DNA of 64,000 bases. Source: Agrypnia vestita (Eukaryota; Arthropoda; Insecta; Trichoptera; Phryganeidae). The notes under the pieces were generated by a model. It saw only the letters and a list, made by a program, of their open reading frames with translations, was not told the origin of the DNA and did no database searches. The position numbers and the translations under genes are program-made. Shown here piece by piece: positions 31,614 through 43,394 of the stretch. How positions within the stretch are numbered: the stretch's first letter is position 1; the number at the start of each line of letters is the position of its first letter. The stretch lies in contig JADDOH010005133.1 in assembly GCA_016648135.1 (NCBI GenBank), positions 78,455-142,454 on the forward strand, given 5' to 3'.

Positions 31614-32044
31614 ATAAAAATTACAACTTCATAAATAAGAATGTGTTTTTGAATATATGTTTTTACTTATTCATGCCATTCAACTTCTGAGTCTACTGGA
31701 AGACCAAGAACTCACAAGCAAAATACTGGTATGAAGAAATCATAAAGTAGTCCACAGTTGGGCCGCCCTGCGTGTGGAGCACATGTCATCGCAGTAAATG
31801 CTGCGTGACCGACACTCTCTCGCTATCATCGCGCGCTCCTCGCTACCCTGATCTTCCTACACGTCGTGCAACTTCCTCGTGCTCTCCAACACCACCCAAC
31901 CCACGCGGACACGAAACTGAAAAAAAATATTTCGAATTTGTCCAAATTTTTCATAACACGGTACTGGCTTTTGTCCCTTACAACATACATAAGAAACGGG
32001 TTGTAAAACTTGAAAAATATACATACTTCTAAAAATAATTTTTA

Positions 32045-32215
32045 TCATGGGCCGAAATGGTGAACGCTAAATTATGTAAAGCGATCATTTAGGCCATAGA
32101 TGTTCTTTGGGTGTTCTATCGTAAGCCCTATGAACAAAAAAGACCTCCATACGTACCTTCCCATAAAAAAATATAATTTTTTCTCCATGGGAATCTATAA
32201 TATATATCTTGAAAA
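32045..32215. repeat. Foldback FB2 fragment
   Basis: Contains AAATGGTGAACGCTAAATTA, AAAGACCTCCATACGTACC and TTCCCATAAAAAAATAT in the order of FB2. Further fragments lie at 33370-33510 and 36340-36415. Confidence 0.5.
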
Positions 32216-32222
32216 TAAAAAA

Positions 32223-32637
32223 GTAACCCTTAAAAACCAAGTTTTTATTATACTCATTTACTAGTGGAAACTGTTTTGGCGCTTAACCTACGCGTTGGAC
32301 TTCGGTCGGGCGACGCTACGAAAGGGAGTAATAAAAAATTTCCAAAAATCCAAAATTACACTATAATCAGGTTTCGCGTCTACCAGACGCGTTGAAATAT
32401 TTTCATACAACTTAATAATTTGTATGAAAAAACCATTAAAAATTTGAAAAATCCAAAATTTATTATTTTTTTAACGAAAATTTTATAGATCTTCTTGATC
32501 GTCGCCACGAGTCTGCTTGCAAAGTTTCAGCTCGATTGGATCACGGAAAAAGAGTTAAAAATCGATCCAAAATTTTGTCAGACAAGAAGACAAGCAGACG
32601 CCACGAGTTAAAAGAAAGGGAGTAAAAAGGAATTTGC
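32223..32637 (+). repeat. Element M, copy 5
   Basis: TAACCCTTAAAAACCAAG to GTTAAAAGAAAGGGAGTAAA, with the conserved core GATCTTCTTGATCGTCGCCA and CAGCTCGATTGGATCACGG. Contains a diverged internal segment relative to other short copies. Confidence 0.75.
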
Positions 32638-32792
32638 TTAATGAATCAGAAATTCATATTTCGCTGAGATACTGAGATACTCTTCACAACTCCTTGGTGC
32701 AGAGTACACATGGGATTCGAGGGCCTAATGTACTCTCTTATGGTAGGGTAGAGAAAGTACAAAAGAAGAAATAAAGAAAGTAAAATACTCTC

Positions 32793-33170
32793 CGAGAGTA
32801 AAGAATGAAGATATTAGGAATGAATGTAAAGCTGATCGTAGCATAATACAGAGCATAAAATTAGGGTCGCTCAGATGGTTTGGGCATGTTGAGCGAATGA
32901 ATGAGGAAAGAATAGTAAGAAAGATATATGATGCAAGTGTTGACGGCGCCAGAAAGAGAGGGCGACCACGGAAGACGTGGCTTGACCAGATTAACCAGAT
33001 ACTGGAAGATGGTCCTGTTAGAAGCCTGAACAACCGTCGAGCTTGCATGCGAAGATGTATGAATGTAGACGAAGCGAAAGTTGCATGTCAGGACAGAAGA
33101 GTATGGCGCTCTATCCTCTCTGCCTACCCCCACGGGGAAACGGCGTGATGGTAAGTAAGTAAGTAAGTAA
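32793..33170 (+). pseudogene. RTE-like LINE copy 1d with target-site duplication
   Basis: Reads NEDIRNECKADRSII, SLRWFGHVERMNEERIVRKI, GRPRKTWLDQINQILEDGPV, MRRCMNVDEAKVACQDRRVW and SILSAYPHGETA to a stop at 33146. It is nearly identical to copy 1b over their shared length. A TAAG tail (33150-33168) follows. GTAAAATACTCTC occurs at 32780-32792 and 33167-33179 and is probably the target duplication. Confidence 0.88.
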
Positions 33171-33267
33171 AATACTCTCTGCATGAGAGAGTACGGGCAT
33201 TGTCCTTGGCTCTACCCAACCGAGTTCCTCCAGGGTATGCTTGGCTACAATAGTTTAGAGACTAGAA

Positions 33268-33350
33268 GGAATGTGTATTTGATTACACATTTTAATCGAT
33301 TGTAGTGCAATGTGATCGATAGAGGTTTATATGTTCCTGGTAATTTGATA
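33268..33350 (+). pseudogene. R-type LINE fragment
   Basis: GTGTATTTGATTACACATTT, then ATCGATTG and GGTTTATATGTTCCTGG repeat part of 12026-12110, with a gap. Only a short, broken stretch of that LINE. Confidence 0.5.
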
Positions 33351-33554
33351 ATGCGTGGATGTTCTTAAGATGGATTTGGTGAACATTGCATTGTGTAGAG
33401 TGATCACTTAAGCCAGCTTATACAGGTCGTAAACACCGGACTATCCTATAAAAAGATATCCAAACATGTCTCTTATACAAATAACTTCATCTCTGTGAGA
33501 CTTCTATAATTTGGCTTAGTTAACTTCATATCCTTGTGTGAGATTGAAGAAATA

Positions 33555-33960
33555 TGTATGTATTTTTATTTTATTATTTATTTATTTATCATTTTTCCAC
33601 CCACAAAACATCACACGTACATTTGTCTGTAGGTGCATTAATATATATACATAAAATGTAAATTATAAACTCCAGAATACATACAAATGAATTAAATACA
33701 CAAATCTTAAAAAACTCAAATACATATCAACTATACAATATAAGAATACAAAATTACAAAAATGAAAATAAGTCTTTTCTATTTAACAGCATTTTTATTA
33801 ATTCTGTCTTTTGACCTTTTTTATTAATGTCATTTTTAACATGACATGGGACTTTATTAAATATTTTGGTACGATATAATATTTTAGTGTTCTTTGTCCA
33901 TAATTATTTGTGACGAAGGTCATAAATAAGTACGGACAAAGAACAAAGACAAAACAAACA
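33555..33960 (-). pseudogene. LINE 3' UTR and degraded coding, minus strand
   Basis: ACCTACAGACAAATGTACG and TTTTGTGGGTGGAAAAATG on the minus strand, followed by a TAAA tail (33572-33590), match the UTR fragment at 49240-49330. The upstream part has no convincing frame. Confidence 0.45.
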
Positions 33961-34080
33961 AAGAAAAAATACCTTATGGTACAACAACAAACCGACAAAA
34001 TAACAACCCTTGTTTGAGATTGATGAAGCGTAGTAAAAGCGCCTCTTCACGACCAACTTATATTTCTTCCATTAACAGCT

Positions 34081-34747
34081 TCAAAAATTATTCAAGATAC
34101 AATAAATACAGCAGCAAATGAAGAAATAGAAAAAGTAAGACCGCAACCCAGGAAAGAATGGATTACAGAAGATATCCTGAAAATGATTTAAAAGAGGAGA
34201 ACGATGAAAAACTCTACAACAGAAGAGGGAAAAAGAAATTACAGAATGCTGAGAAACAAAATCAATAGAGGGTCCAAAAAAGCGAAGGAGCACTATTTAT
34301 AAGAAAAGTGTGTGGAAATAAACAGAAATATTGAACAGAGATAGTTGGAGACAGCATACTCTGAAATTTTTTTTTTTTCAAAAATGCTATACAAAAGGTG
34401 CTATACAAGACCAAAACGGAAAACTCCTTTTCGAAGACGAATATATTGTACAAAGGTGGAAAGCATATCTGGAAGAACTCTACAAAGGAGATAATACAAT
34501 TACAGAGAATGATGCTATAGAAACAGAACGGATCCATAAAACAATGGAGATGCTATTTTGAGAAGTGAATTTGACAATGCCATCTCATGATTGAAAGATA
34601 ATAAAACACCAGGAATAGATAATATTTCATCAGAACTGCTTAAAAATGCAGGCAGCGACACAGTTGACACACTATACAGACTTGTCTGCAAAATATATGA
34701 CACAGGAGAAATACCAAAGGATTTCACTAAATGTTTAATAAAAACAC
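34081..34747 (+). pseudogene. RTE-like LINE: region between endonuclease and RT, decayed
   Basis: With several frameshifts and stops the translation gives EEIEKVRPQPRKEWITEDIL, NKINRGSKKAKEHY, GAIQDQNGKLLFEDE, YIVQRWKAYLEELYKGDN, then DNKTPGIDNISSELLKNAG and LVCKIYDTGEIPKDF. This is the linker and N-terminal RT block (KSPGIDNI-type) of RTE endonuclease/RT elements. It is the most 5' retrotransposon segment in the window. A SINE ends it. Confidence 0.8.
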
Positions 34748-34891
34748 TACGATTTTTTTACGCTTCAACAGGCCACGGGGCCCAATTACAGAAGCGAAAT
34801 GCATCACAAAACACCCAGGAATCGAACCCGGAACCCTATGTGTGCGAAGCCAGTGTCATACGCACTGCGCTACGAGAGCCGCCCAATTAGA
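34748..34891 (-). repeat. tRNA-derived SINE S2
   Basis: Minus strand: GGGCGGCTCTCGTAGCGCAG, TGGCTTCGCACACATAGG, CCGGGTTCGATTCCTGGGTG, ending in an A run before ATCGTAG. TAGCGCAGTG and GGGTTCGATTCC fit A and B boxes. It is inserted in an RTE copy on one side and abuts an R-type LINE fragment on the other. Confidence 0.75.
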
Positions 34892-34906
34892 CAGCGCAGC
34901 GTCAGC

Positions 34907-35060
34907 ATAGATTGTTTCACATTCCAATATACAGGACCAACCTGCCGATGGTTATGCCTGCTGGAAGAGCTACAGCTATGCTGAACAATATCACTTTGAC
35001 ATTGATCTGTTCCATATCTCTGAGAGGATTTTCCGAAGCAGGAGTCTCCTACATCTTATC
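34907..35060 (+). pseudogene. R-type LINE RT C-terminal fragment, second copy
   Basis: RQHRLFHIPIYRTNLPMVMP and AGRATAMLNN repeat the coding end at 12118-12275 with a few substitutions and a small indel. Frameshifted. Confidence 0.65.
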
Positions 35061-35074
35061 TTAATTGATATATA

Positions 35075-35262
35075 CAGGGTTATTTGTAAAACATTAATAG
35101 CCTCGCAGGACTATATTCCTGCCTTGATTATGAGTCGAGAATGTTCAAGCTGTTATGAACTAATATCAATAATTATGGAGATACGCGACATCAAAGTTTG
35201 CATTTTTTTTTTCAATATTTCTGATTTATTTTTTGTAAAACTCTGGACTATCATTACAGTCC
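35075..35262. mobile_element. Foldback FB1, left-half copy d
   Basis: CAGGGTTATTTGTAAAACAT, GACTATATTCCTGCCTTGA, GAGTCGAGAATGTTCAAGC and CAATATTTCTGATTTATTTT reproduce the left arm of FB1. No right arm follows. Confidence 0.55.
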
Positions 35263-35454
35263 AATCCAAGAATTGTGGAAGATACCATGTTCCTGCCATT
35301 TAATATTTTATAATATTTTGTGTCATTTTTTGTATAATATTTTGTGAATTTCTGGAATAATAATTGCATAATAATATACCTAAACAGAAGCACATTGAAT
35401 TTTGTTCACCGTTGTGAATATTCATTGATATGTGATTTAAAGGAGTAAAATAAA

Positions 35455-35925
35455 AAAGGAATGAAAGTAGACTGAATGCGGTGGAAATGCGGTCGCTAAA
35501 GCGCTTGTGTGAAAATATTTGGTGATAGAGTGAGGATTGAACAATTTAGAAGTGAATGTGATGTTGGCTGCAGTGTGGTAGACAGAATAGAGAAAGGAAT
35601 GCTGAGATGGTTTGGTCGTGTAGAACTTATGAGCGACGAGGAAAGGATAATGGATAATAATAAAAGGATAAGAAAATGCATGAGGTGAGTGTTGAAGGTA
35701 ACAGGAATAGAGGGTGTCTGCGAAAGACCTGGCATGATCAGATACTACAAGTATTTGAGGATGGCTCTGTTAAAAGCCTCAACAACCGTTCGTAGAGCCT
35801 GCATGAGAAGATGTATGAATGAAGCTGAAGCAAAAGTGTTGTGCCAAGATAGAAGAATATGGCGTTCTATCCTCTCTGCCTACCCCTGCGGGGAAACGGC
35901 GTAATGGTTAATTAGTTAGTTAAAA
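35455..35925 (+). pseudogene. RTE-like LINE copy 1e, frameshifted
   Basis: Frames read VVDRIEKGMLRWFGRVELMS, DEERIMDN, then MRRCMNEAEAKVLCQDRRIW and RSILSAYPCGETA with several indels. Ends GGCGTAATGGTTAATTAGTT, a degenerate (TTAG)n tail. More diverged than 1b and 1d. Confidence 0.75.
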
Positions 35926-36445
35926 TATCGAAAATAATTTTCGGGCATATAGTTTGAACTCTCCTAATTTCGAATTACAACAACAACATTGTAGATCAGC
36001 AACAAACTTCCATTCTTCCATCCATAACTTGTTGGAATTACAACAACAACACTGATAATCAGCAACGAACAATCACCGAAAATGTCGTCAGTAAAGTTGT
36101 TTCTGTAAATATATTTTAGGTTTAAGTAGTTTAATTTTTATTTAAGTTAAATCTGAATTTAGTTTTAGGTTTAAGCGAATAAAGTCAATTTTAAAAATAA
36201 ATGGTTTCCTATTCATGAATTTTCAACTTCAAAATCCTGCAATTATTATTATATATAATACATTAATAAATATTGCTTCATAGTCTCGTCTTAAAAATAA
36301 ATATAAAAATATAGAAGCCTCTTTTACCAGTGGCGACATCTATCTACTGTTGCATGGGAATGTCGATCTTCGGTACAATCGTTACATCGTGTAAATTGAT
36401 CACTTAAACCAGCCCTCTAACAGTAAAGACGGATTAATGTAATAT

Positions 36446-36920
36446 TGGCTGTGCCCGCGCGACTTCGCACACGTAGATTTTTAGTACACTGTTTGGATCG
36501 TCATAGAACTTTCGCGAACCTTCTAGAACATTCTCCTTCCAGAACTTTCAAGAAATTTATTGACTGTACAGAAACCTTCTAGACACACCGACACATTCCG
36601 CCAGAACTTTTTTGGAATTTTCTAGAACCTTTTCCTTCCAGATCTTTCTAGAGCAGGTTTTTCCGGAACCTTCTAGACCCCCCGACACAGTCGGCGCGCC
36701 TATTTTGAAACAATCTGAAGCATTTGCGGCCTTGCCATAATAAAACAATGTGCTGGAAAGCACATTTTCGTCACCCACTCCCACCCACGCACAGCCACCC
36801 CCACCAAACTCGCATATTTTCGATGTGACACCAAGGGCTATTCACCACCATAACCACCGGTGGGTGGTTGTAGCTGGTTGTGGAGAAAACTTGGCGGGTA
36901 GGGAAACACGTGTTTCTTTA
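36446..36920 (-). mobile_element. Helitron-like HSE element H2
   Basis: Inverse of H1: begins GGCTGTGCCCGCGCGACTTC and ends GAAACACGTGTTTCTTTATA. It covers the full unit. A perfect six-unit GAA/TTC array lies at 36506-36533, and further HSE-like triplets at 36536-36660. Confidence 0.6.
36506..36533. promoter_or_regulatory. Perfect six-unit heat-shock element in H2
   Basis: GAA at 36506-36508 through TTC at 36531-36533, six alternating triplets with exact 2-base spacers, as in H1. Conservation of the array between copies is consistent with inheritance from the ancestral element. Confidence 0.72.
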
Positions 36921-36929
36921 TATATATAT

Positions 36930-37960
36930 TGATATATTGTTAGGAAAACACAAAGTTCGGGACGAATTTTTTCTCAATTTGACTGGATCTATGAAACAAA
37001 TTTGATACGCGCAAACATGTGAGATAGAATAATCATTGACATGAAGTTGTATACAGAAACGTCGGAAATAAAAAATCTAGCTGCATCCACCAATTACGGC
37101 TAGAATTTTCAATAAACTTTTTTTATTATATGGATTATTTGATAAATATTTGTTTTTCAGCATCTTTACTAATAAACAATTTATTTACTTGTACGCGCTG
37201 CACGCCACTGCAGATTAGTGAGTTAAAATCTTCCCAGCAACAGAATAATTCCCTGGATTCTCTGAATCATAATATCTCTGTAAAATCCCAGGACAAGACG
37301 TACTTATTTATGTAAAAGTAGAGAAATGTCATAATAAGTGTAAAACGTCATCAATGTTTAAAATGTGTTATAATAGCTGTCAAGACATGATTGAAAAAAA
37401 AAACCGATGAGAAGAGATGCCTCCTGTCTGTCTAGAGTTTCAGAATAAAAAATTGCAGATATCTACAGGCCCCGGTGACATCTTGCTGGCCAATCGAAGG
37501 CTGCATGCCTGAGTTGGTCCCACCAATCATAAGCTGTGATTCTGATCAAACGTGACAGTTATTTATCAGTCAAAAACTGTTATCATGGCCTTGTAATAAT
37601 TGTAACGTATCTTCGAGGTAAGAAAATGTTCTAAGTTCACATTCCAGTGGTAATTTTTTGCATAACTTTCTGATAACTTCATTTAATTAATTTTATAACT
37701 AACCGAAAAAAACATAATTGAATTAACAATATACCTCTTCAATCTCGATCCCAGTACCTAAGCGCTAACAGTAATATGGTCATTATGATTATCGTTCTAA
37801 TATGCGGAGAGCAGTAAAGATCTTTTTTCTTGGCATCTTCGTACCCAGCGGCTCGGTGTTTCAGTAGTAACTGTCACTTTTTTAACAATTATTATCCCCA
37901 TTAGTTTAAGTGGAAAAAACAAACTATTTGTTTTCTAATGGACTGAAAATGGATTTAAAA
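36930..37960. other. Unassigned AT-rich sequence
   Basis: No gene or recognised repeat. A small open frame at 37130-37315 is not convincing. The segment 37440-37620 is of more even base composition but none of its frames was recognised. Confidence 0.4.
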
Positions 37961-37964
37961 AAAA

Positions 37965-38512
37965 GTAACCCATAAAAACCAAGTTTTTATTACACCCCCT
38001 TTCTTTGTAAAACATAACAACAATTAAAGACGAATTAAAACATATGACATAACTCTAAACTTACAGTAATTTAATATATATCTAAAATATCAGATGTTTT
38101 GAGCTTTGATAAGACACTTCATGCTTTGAAGATTAAATTCTAAAAACATTTGTCAGTCAATTTAGATTTTCGACATTCGTATTGAAGTACCTATTATGTA
38201 TACCGACGGAGTAATTCAAATTTAGAAAATATTCCGCGACGTTATCGGGCCGCCGTTGCTAATCAAACTTATCTAATGATTCCAATTTGAAAAAACCAAT
38301 AAAATTTCTAAAAATCCGTAATTATGCTATAATTATTTTTTTTTAACGAAAGTTTGTTAGATCTTCTTGATCGTCGCCACGAGTCTACTTGCCAAGTTTC
38401 AGCTTGATTGGATCACGGGAAAATGGTCAAAAATGGATCCAAATTTTTTTTTGACGGCAAACCGGCAAGCAAGCAAGCAGACGTCACGAGTTAATATAAA
38501 GGGAGTAAAAAG
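37965..38512 (+). repeat. Element M, copy 6 (long type)
   Basis: GTAACCCATAAAAACCAAG to TCACGAGTTAATATAAAGGG and AGTAAAAAG. Carries the long-type insert TTTTGAGCTTTGATAAGACA. About 548 bp, one of the most complete long copies. Confidence 0.75.
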
Positions 38513-39319
38513 AAAACACAATACGTTTTCTTATATAGCAACACTGAATGTCTGTATCGAAATTTTCCCCCCTACCCTCAATATGCCTGTTACCCTTTCG
38601 TTGTCGAACTGACAAGTCGGACATTTCTCGCCTCCTGACTCGAAAAATAGTCGTCTCGCGTTTTTTAAAACATAAATTGCAGTAAACAAACTAACAATTT
38701 TTTAAATAATTATAATAAATTAAATATATTCGTTTAATTTGTAATATTTTTGAATAAAAAATACATCCCACGAGCTATTCCGTCATAAAGGGCCCACAAA
38801 GTGGAGCAATTTTCTTCATTTTTAAAACATCGAAGTTTTGGTAATTTATTAATCAATTATATAATTTAGTTTGCCTTATTTTAATAAGACATCCGTATTT
38901 AAAATATACGCAAACCGATGAACAAATTTTAAAATGAGATATTTCAGAACAAAAATGTGATAAAAAACGCAAGAGAAGATATGAGAAAAAATTGTGAAAT
39001 TTGCTCAATCTGCTGGACGATCGCCTTGTGTATATAGATGCTCTCGATTCGTCATCACCGGTCAACTGGTATGACCTGTGAAAATCGTGTGCTGGATCCA
39101 ACCAAGTGGTTTTAAATGTTTGGTGAAGTGAAGCTGGAAGGAGCGGCAGGAGATAATAAGGCCAGTCGAAACGTTCCCTTCCATCGCAAAATACAGTCCA
39201 CTCTCGCCTCATCCCCCTTACTTAACCTTTCCTATTTTTCTAGTCCTATTTCCATCCATATACAATTCATTTTCTACGAAGTGTGGATGGCCTCGGTCGC
39301 ATACAAGCCACCACATTCA

Positions 39320-39470
39320 ATTACTTACTTTTTCTTAGATCTGTCGATCTGTGGCTCGGAAAACTACGCCTCCTGAGACGATGAGGTCCAGCTATCCCTC
39401 CAACTAATCGGTGGTCTTCCTCGTGGGCATCATCCAGAGGGAATTTCATTAGCTGCTGGCTACGTGATCC
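39320..39470 (-). pseudogene. RTE-like LINE 3' terminal fragment, family 8, copy a
   Basis: The minus strand (CACGAGGAAGACCACCG, AGCTGGACCTCATCGTCTCA, GGAGGCGTAGTTTTCCGAGC) repeats 61066-61215. In the better frame the copies encode a GRPP/RW-D-type motif as found at RTE C-termini. Very short and decayed. Confidence 0.5.
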
Positions 39471-39598
39471 TCCAGAATCTCCCTCTGGATCTGCTCCACG
39501 TGATATGTCCTCGTCTTTCAGGTTTTCGTTATATCTACATTTTGGACACCATCACGTAGAGTTTTTTCCAGTATACTTTTTATTACTATTATCCGGTA

Positions 39599-40155
39599 TT
39601 ACGAGTAGTAGCGAACAGCAAAATTGCCAAGACGAATAGGAATGAGCTGGGCTGCTTTTGGCAAACTCAAACATATCTTCAACAAAGATATCCCAATTAG
39701 CCTACAAAGAAAAGCCTCTGAATCGTGCATACTGCCAGTGATGATGTAAGGATTGGAGACAATGGCCCTTACAAAGAAAAGTGTAGAAAAGCTCAAATGC
39801 ACCCAACGATCCATGGAGAGATCCATGCTTGGAGTAAGCCTAAGAAATGACGAAATTAGGCGCAGAACTAGAGTAATGGATATCATGGATCGTGTAACGA
39901 AGCTAAAATGGCAATGGGCAGGACATGTAGCAAGGCAGAATGCTACAAGATGGCCTCCCAGAGTTCCGAAATGGAGACCTTGGGAGAATAAAAGAGGCAT
40001 CGGAAAACCTCAAAAGACATGGGCCGATGATATAGCCGCTGTGGGGGGAAAGAAATGGCTACAATTACCAAACAACAAGGAAGGATGGAAAGAGAAGGAA
40101 GAGGCCTATATACAACACTGGAGAGACGAAGGCTAATGAAGAAGAAGAAGAAGAT
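39599..40155 (+). pseudogene. RTE-like LINE family 3, RT C-terminus with GAAGAA tail
   Basis: The frame 39753-40136 reads LTKKSVEKLKCTQRSMERSM, LGVSLRNDEIRRRTRVMDIM, KLKWQWAGHVARQN, KPQKTWADDIAAVGGK and AYIQHWRDEG. This is the C-terminus of a common insect endonuclease/RT family (R-T-V-D---RI--LKW-WAGHVAR). Upstream coding to 39599 is broken. The tail is AGAAGAAGAAGAAG at 40138-40153. Confidence 0.88.
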
Positions 40156-40281
40156 TACGAGTATACGGTTGCCTGTGTTAAAAATATTCACAATATTAAA
40201 CAAGTTAATAATAATGATAAATATTTCACTAAATGAATTGTATTAAAGAGTTAAGGTTGTCATTACGGTCGTTAGACATAT

Positions 40282-40775
40282 TTAACTGTCGGATATTTTA
40301 TACGCACAGTATGTATTACCGAGAAGCGAATCTCGACGTTTCGTTGGATACTTTTCCAACGTCTCAGGAGGACGACCTTTACCCGCGGAGGTGGAGGTCG
40401 GACTGATTAGGTGCTGCTTTCTAGGGCGTAAATTGTATGCACTTTGTTGTGGAGTGTTCTCTTCTTCTACAGAGGTCGCCAGTGTGCAATATGTACTAGT
40501 TACGTCGGCGGATTTTACTGCGACTTCTCTCAAGGGTTGAATCAATGTCGTTAGAACAGGGCGCCAAATACTTGATAGTTTGTAAGTGGCATCTCTATTG
40601 AAATTGGGATGTTCGTACATTTCAATGGACTCCCTCACTAATCTGGGTATAAGGTACGGTTCTGTTGATAAGATTTTTGTCTTGTCAAATCTGATGAAGT
40701 GACAGAGATTCCCTTTGGATGCATGTTCGCAGATTGCCGATGTATTGGAGTTGTTGTTTTTAATTGCTCCATGTG
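40282..40775 (-). pseudogene. Penelope-like element (family E), region after GIY-YIG, and 3' end
   Basis: The minus-strand frame reads HGAIKNNNSNTSAICEHASK, NLCHFIRFDKTKILST, YLIPRLVRESIEMYEHPNFN and YKLSSIWRPVLTTL. This is the conserved segment of Penelope-like proteins directly C-terminal to GIY-YIG (FDKTKIL ... R-IRE-IEI-KH). The frame runs on to about 40285. The end carries CCTGAGACGTTGGAAAAGTA and TCCAACGAAACGTCGAG, a TTGGA/TCCAA hairpin before GAAAC. Confidence 0.85.
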
Positions 40776-41230
40776 TTTATTTATTTATTTAATTAATACA
40801 CGGTACAACGTACCATTAAAGAAACAATGTATATAAACATGTTTAGATTGATAGGTAACAATAAAAAAAGGAGATAAGGTATAATTCTATCAAAAACAAT
40901 TAATAAAGTGATATATAAAGAAAAATAAAACATTAAGTGAATAACATAAAGTATAACAAAATTACATCAAATGAAATAATAGTTACCAAATCAAAAATGA
41001 AAGTCAACAATCAATAAAACTACAACAAATTAAAATAATTATGTCTGAAATTCAAGAAGCAACAAAATTACAACAAAATGAAATAATTGTAAACAAATCA
41101 AAGCTGAAACTCGAGAAGCAATAAAAATGACAGTAAAATAAAATGAAATGTAAAATTCAAAAATGTAAAAACAAGAGATAGACATGACATCAATAACCAA
41201 TTATAAACGACCGAATTCGTCCAGAAGAGC
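40776..41230 (-). other. LINE 3' UTR-like AT-rich stretch
   Basis: CATTAATGGTACGTTGTACC on the minus strand followed by a TAAA-type run (40778-40798) suggests a LINE 3' end; the rest is A-rich without a coding frame. Confidence 0.35.
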
Positions 41231-41276
41231 TTTCTTGTAGGCGGCTAGTGTTTCCGAAAAAACATCCGATAGTGTT

Positions 41277-41312
41277 CCTTCGTGTTCCTTCGTGTTCCTT
41301 CAATCGTGTAGC
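41277..41312. repeat. Short tandem repeat, TGTTCCTTCG unit
   Basis: TGTTCCTTCG is repeated about three times head to tail (GTTCCTTCGTGTTCCTTCG). The surrounding minus-strand frame is not a recognised gene. Confidence 0.75.
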
Positions 41313-41744
41313 GATATTGCGTTTGGTTTGTCCTGTAATTGTTGTAATTGCCGACTAGGTTCGTACTTTCGCGACCACCCTGTGCCTTGAGGACAGAGAC
41401 ATGATTTGTGACGCACACACGTGCAGCACGTAGCACGTAGGTGAGTGTCCCCACACATGTGCGCGCCGATACGAGATGATTTTTAGTATTATTTATTCCC
41501 CGCAACAAGAGTATAGACTTTTTGCATTTGAAAGGGCACTCTCTCCAGCGCGGTGAGCGGGGAGCGCGGGGCGCCGCGGGACACGGGCTCACTTTGTAAT
41601 AAATATTAATAAAAAATAAATAAAATAATAAAATACGGCGCGTATAAAATATCCGAAATTAGAGTTAAAAATAAAACTCATTCGTCTATAGATCCACATA
41701 GATATTTTAAACTCGACGTTAAACGAAAATTAACTTCAGAATAT

Positions 41745-42520
41745 TTTGACTTTGTTCAGATCTTTCAGAACAGTGCTGGATTTTTGTCACAGAGACATCA
41801 TTCATCAATTAATGTATATTATAGATATCTCACAGAGACGAAACTGTATTTTTATGGTAAAGTAGGTATAGAAGTTTTTTGGGTGTACATAGAACTTAAG
41901 TCCTATGTACACCCTTTTTACAGTTTAGTATCTATGAGACAACTATAGACATTAATTGATGAATGATGTCTCTGTGACAAAAATCCAGCACTGTTCTGAA
42001 AGATTTTAACAAAGCCAAAATATTATGAATGAAAAATACTGGTTAAAAAAAAAGAATTTAATAAAAAATTTGAAATAATATTTCTGGCGTATACTAGTGT
42101 AATGTTAGTAATTCGGAAGAATTTCATTACCCAGATAAAGTATATTGCTATCAAAAATTCTGTAATCAATTTGTAGAAGTCTCGTTAGTGACATTGCAAC
42201 ATTAGAATAATTAGCGACATCTGTGGGAATTTAGGGGAATGAAAATGCTTTGGTATAGGCCGCGTGGATGGATGGTTACAACACACATGTAAAACGTGGC
42301 ACGTATTTTAAACATATATACAACTTCCAAAAAATTAGTAGACATGGTATATTCCATCATGGGTGAAAATGGCGAACGTTACATTGTGTAAAGTAATACT
42401 TAAGCCAACCATACGATAGAGCGTAAGTCCTATGTACACCCAAAAAACTTCAATACCTACTTTCCCATAAAAATACAGACATCTATAATATACATTAATT
42501 GAAAATTAACTTCACAACCG
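41745..42520. mobile_element. Foldback/MITE FB2, copy b, with internal palindrome
   Basis: TTTCAGAACAGTGCTGGATT at 41771 is mirrored by ATCCAGCACTGTTCTGAAAG near 41984, and the intervening CTCACAGAGACG...TATGTACACCC block folds on itself. The FB2 body then continues to 42520 (GCGACATCTGTGGGAATTTA; CTTCAATACCTACTTTCCC). No coding sequence. Confidence 0.6.
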
Positions 42521-42539
42521 TACCCTAACCAGTTGACTT

Positions 42540-43390
42540 AATTTATACTCTCATACTTCTTACCTTTATCCTGATCCTACATTTCTCCGCCCTTCCCATC
42601 CAAGCTTAAAGCTAAATTAAAATTATCAATATTCCCTCACCATACACAAGAATCTTAATTCTTGTATTTATATTTGCTAGTTATCATTGTTATAAAATAA
42701 ATAATATGTATAAACTATTAAAGAAATAAAAAAATATATTATCAATTTATAATGAAACTAACAATTGTCATAATGTCACACTATGCTAATATCTTTAATA
42801 ATTAATTTTAAGTGAAAAGTTTTTATCTCTTATATGTTAATTTAAGATTTACAAATAAACAAACAAACCAACAAACAAATCAATCGACCGACTTAACCCA
42901 ACCTAACCTAACCCAACCAACTAACTAATAAATAAATCAATTAATTTATTAATAAATAAATTTCTTGTCCTCAGAAGAACAAGGTGTCATCTGACTTTCA
43001 TAGTCAAATTCTCAAATTTGAGCAAAATTCAGCATCGACTTCACACTTCATTTGAGACACAATCTGCTGCCTTGATTAAATAGATGAAAACAGGGCTTCC
43101 AAAGATGTATTTGTTTTTTGTATTCGTTTTAAATTTTAAATATCCATTTTTTAAATCTACTGAAGCTAGATGGTTTTCAAATATGTAAATAACATTTTTT
43201 TAAAAACATTCATTTAAAACAAAAGTTGTAAGAAAAAAACTTAACTAATTTGAAAATATATATTGTAATTATATTGCATCGATTAAAAAAATATGTCTCA
43301 CTCCCATAATTTTATTGTAAAGCCCACAAGGTGAAATAATTCTCTTCAATTCTGTAACATCGTTGGTAATTTATTAAATAATTAATATAA
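42540..43390. other. Unassigned AT-rich stretch
   Basis: TAAA and CAAAC-rich runs (42845-42960) look like the tail of a retroelement, but no coding end was recognised. Nothing else supported. Confidence 0.4.
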
Positions 43391-43394
43391 TATT

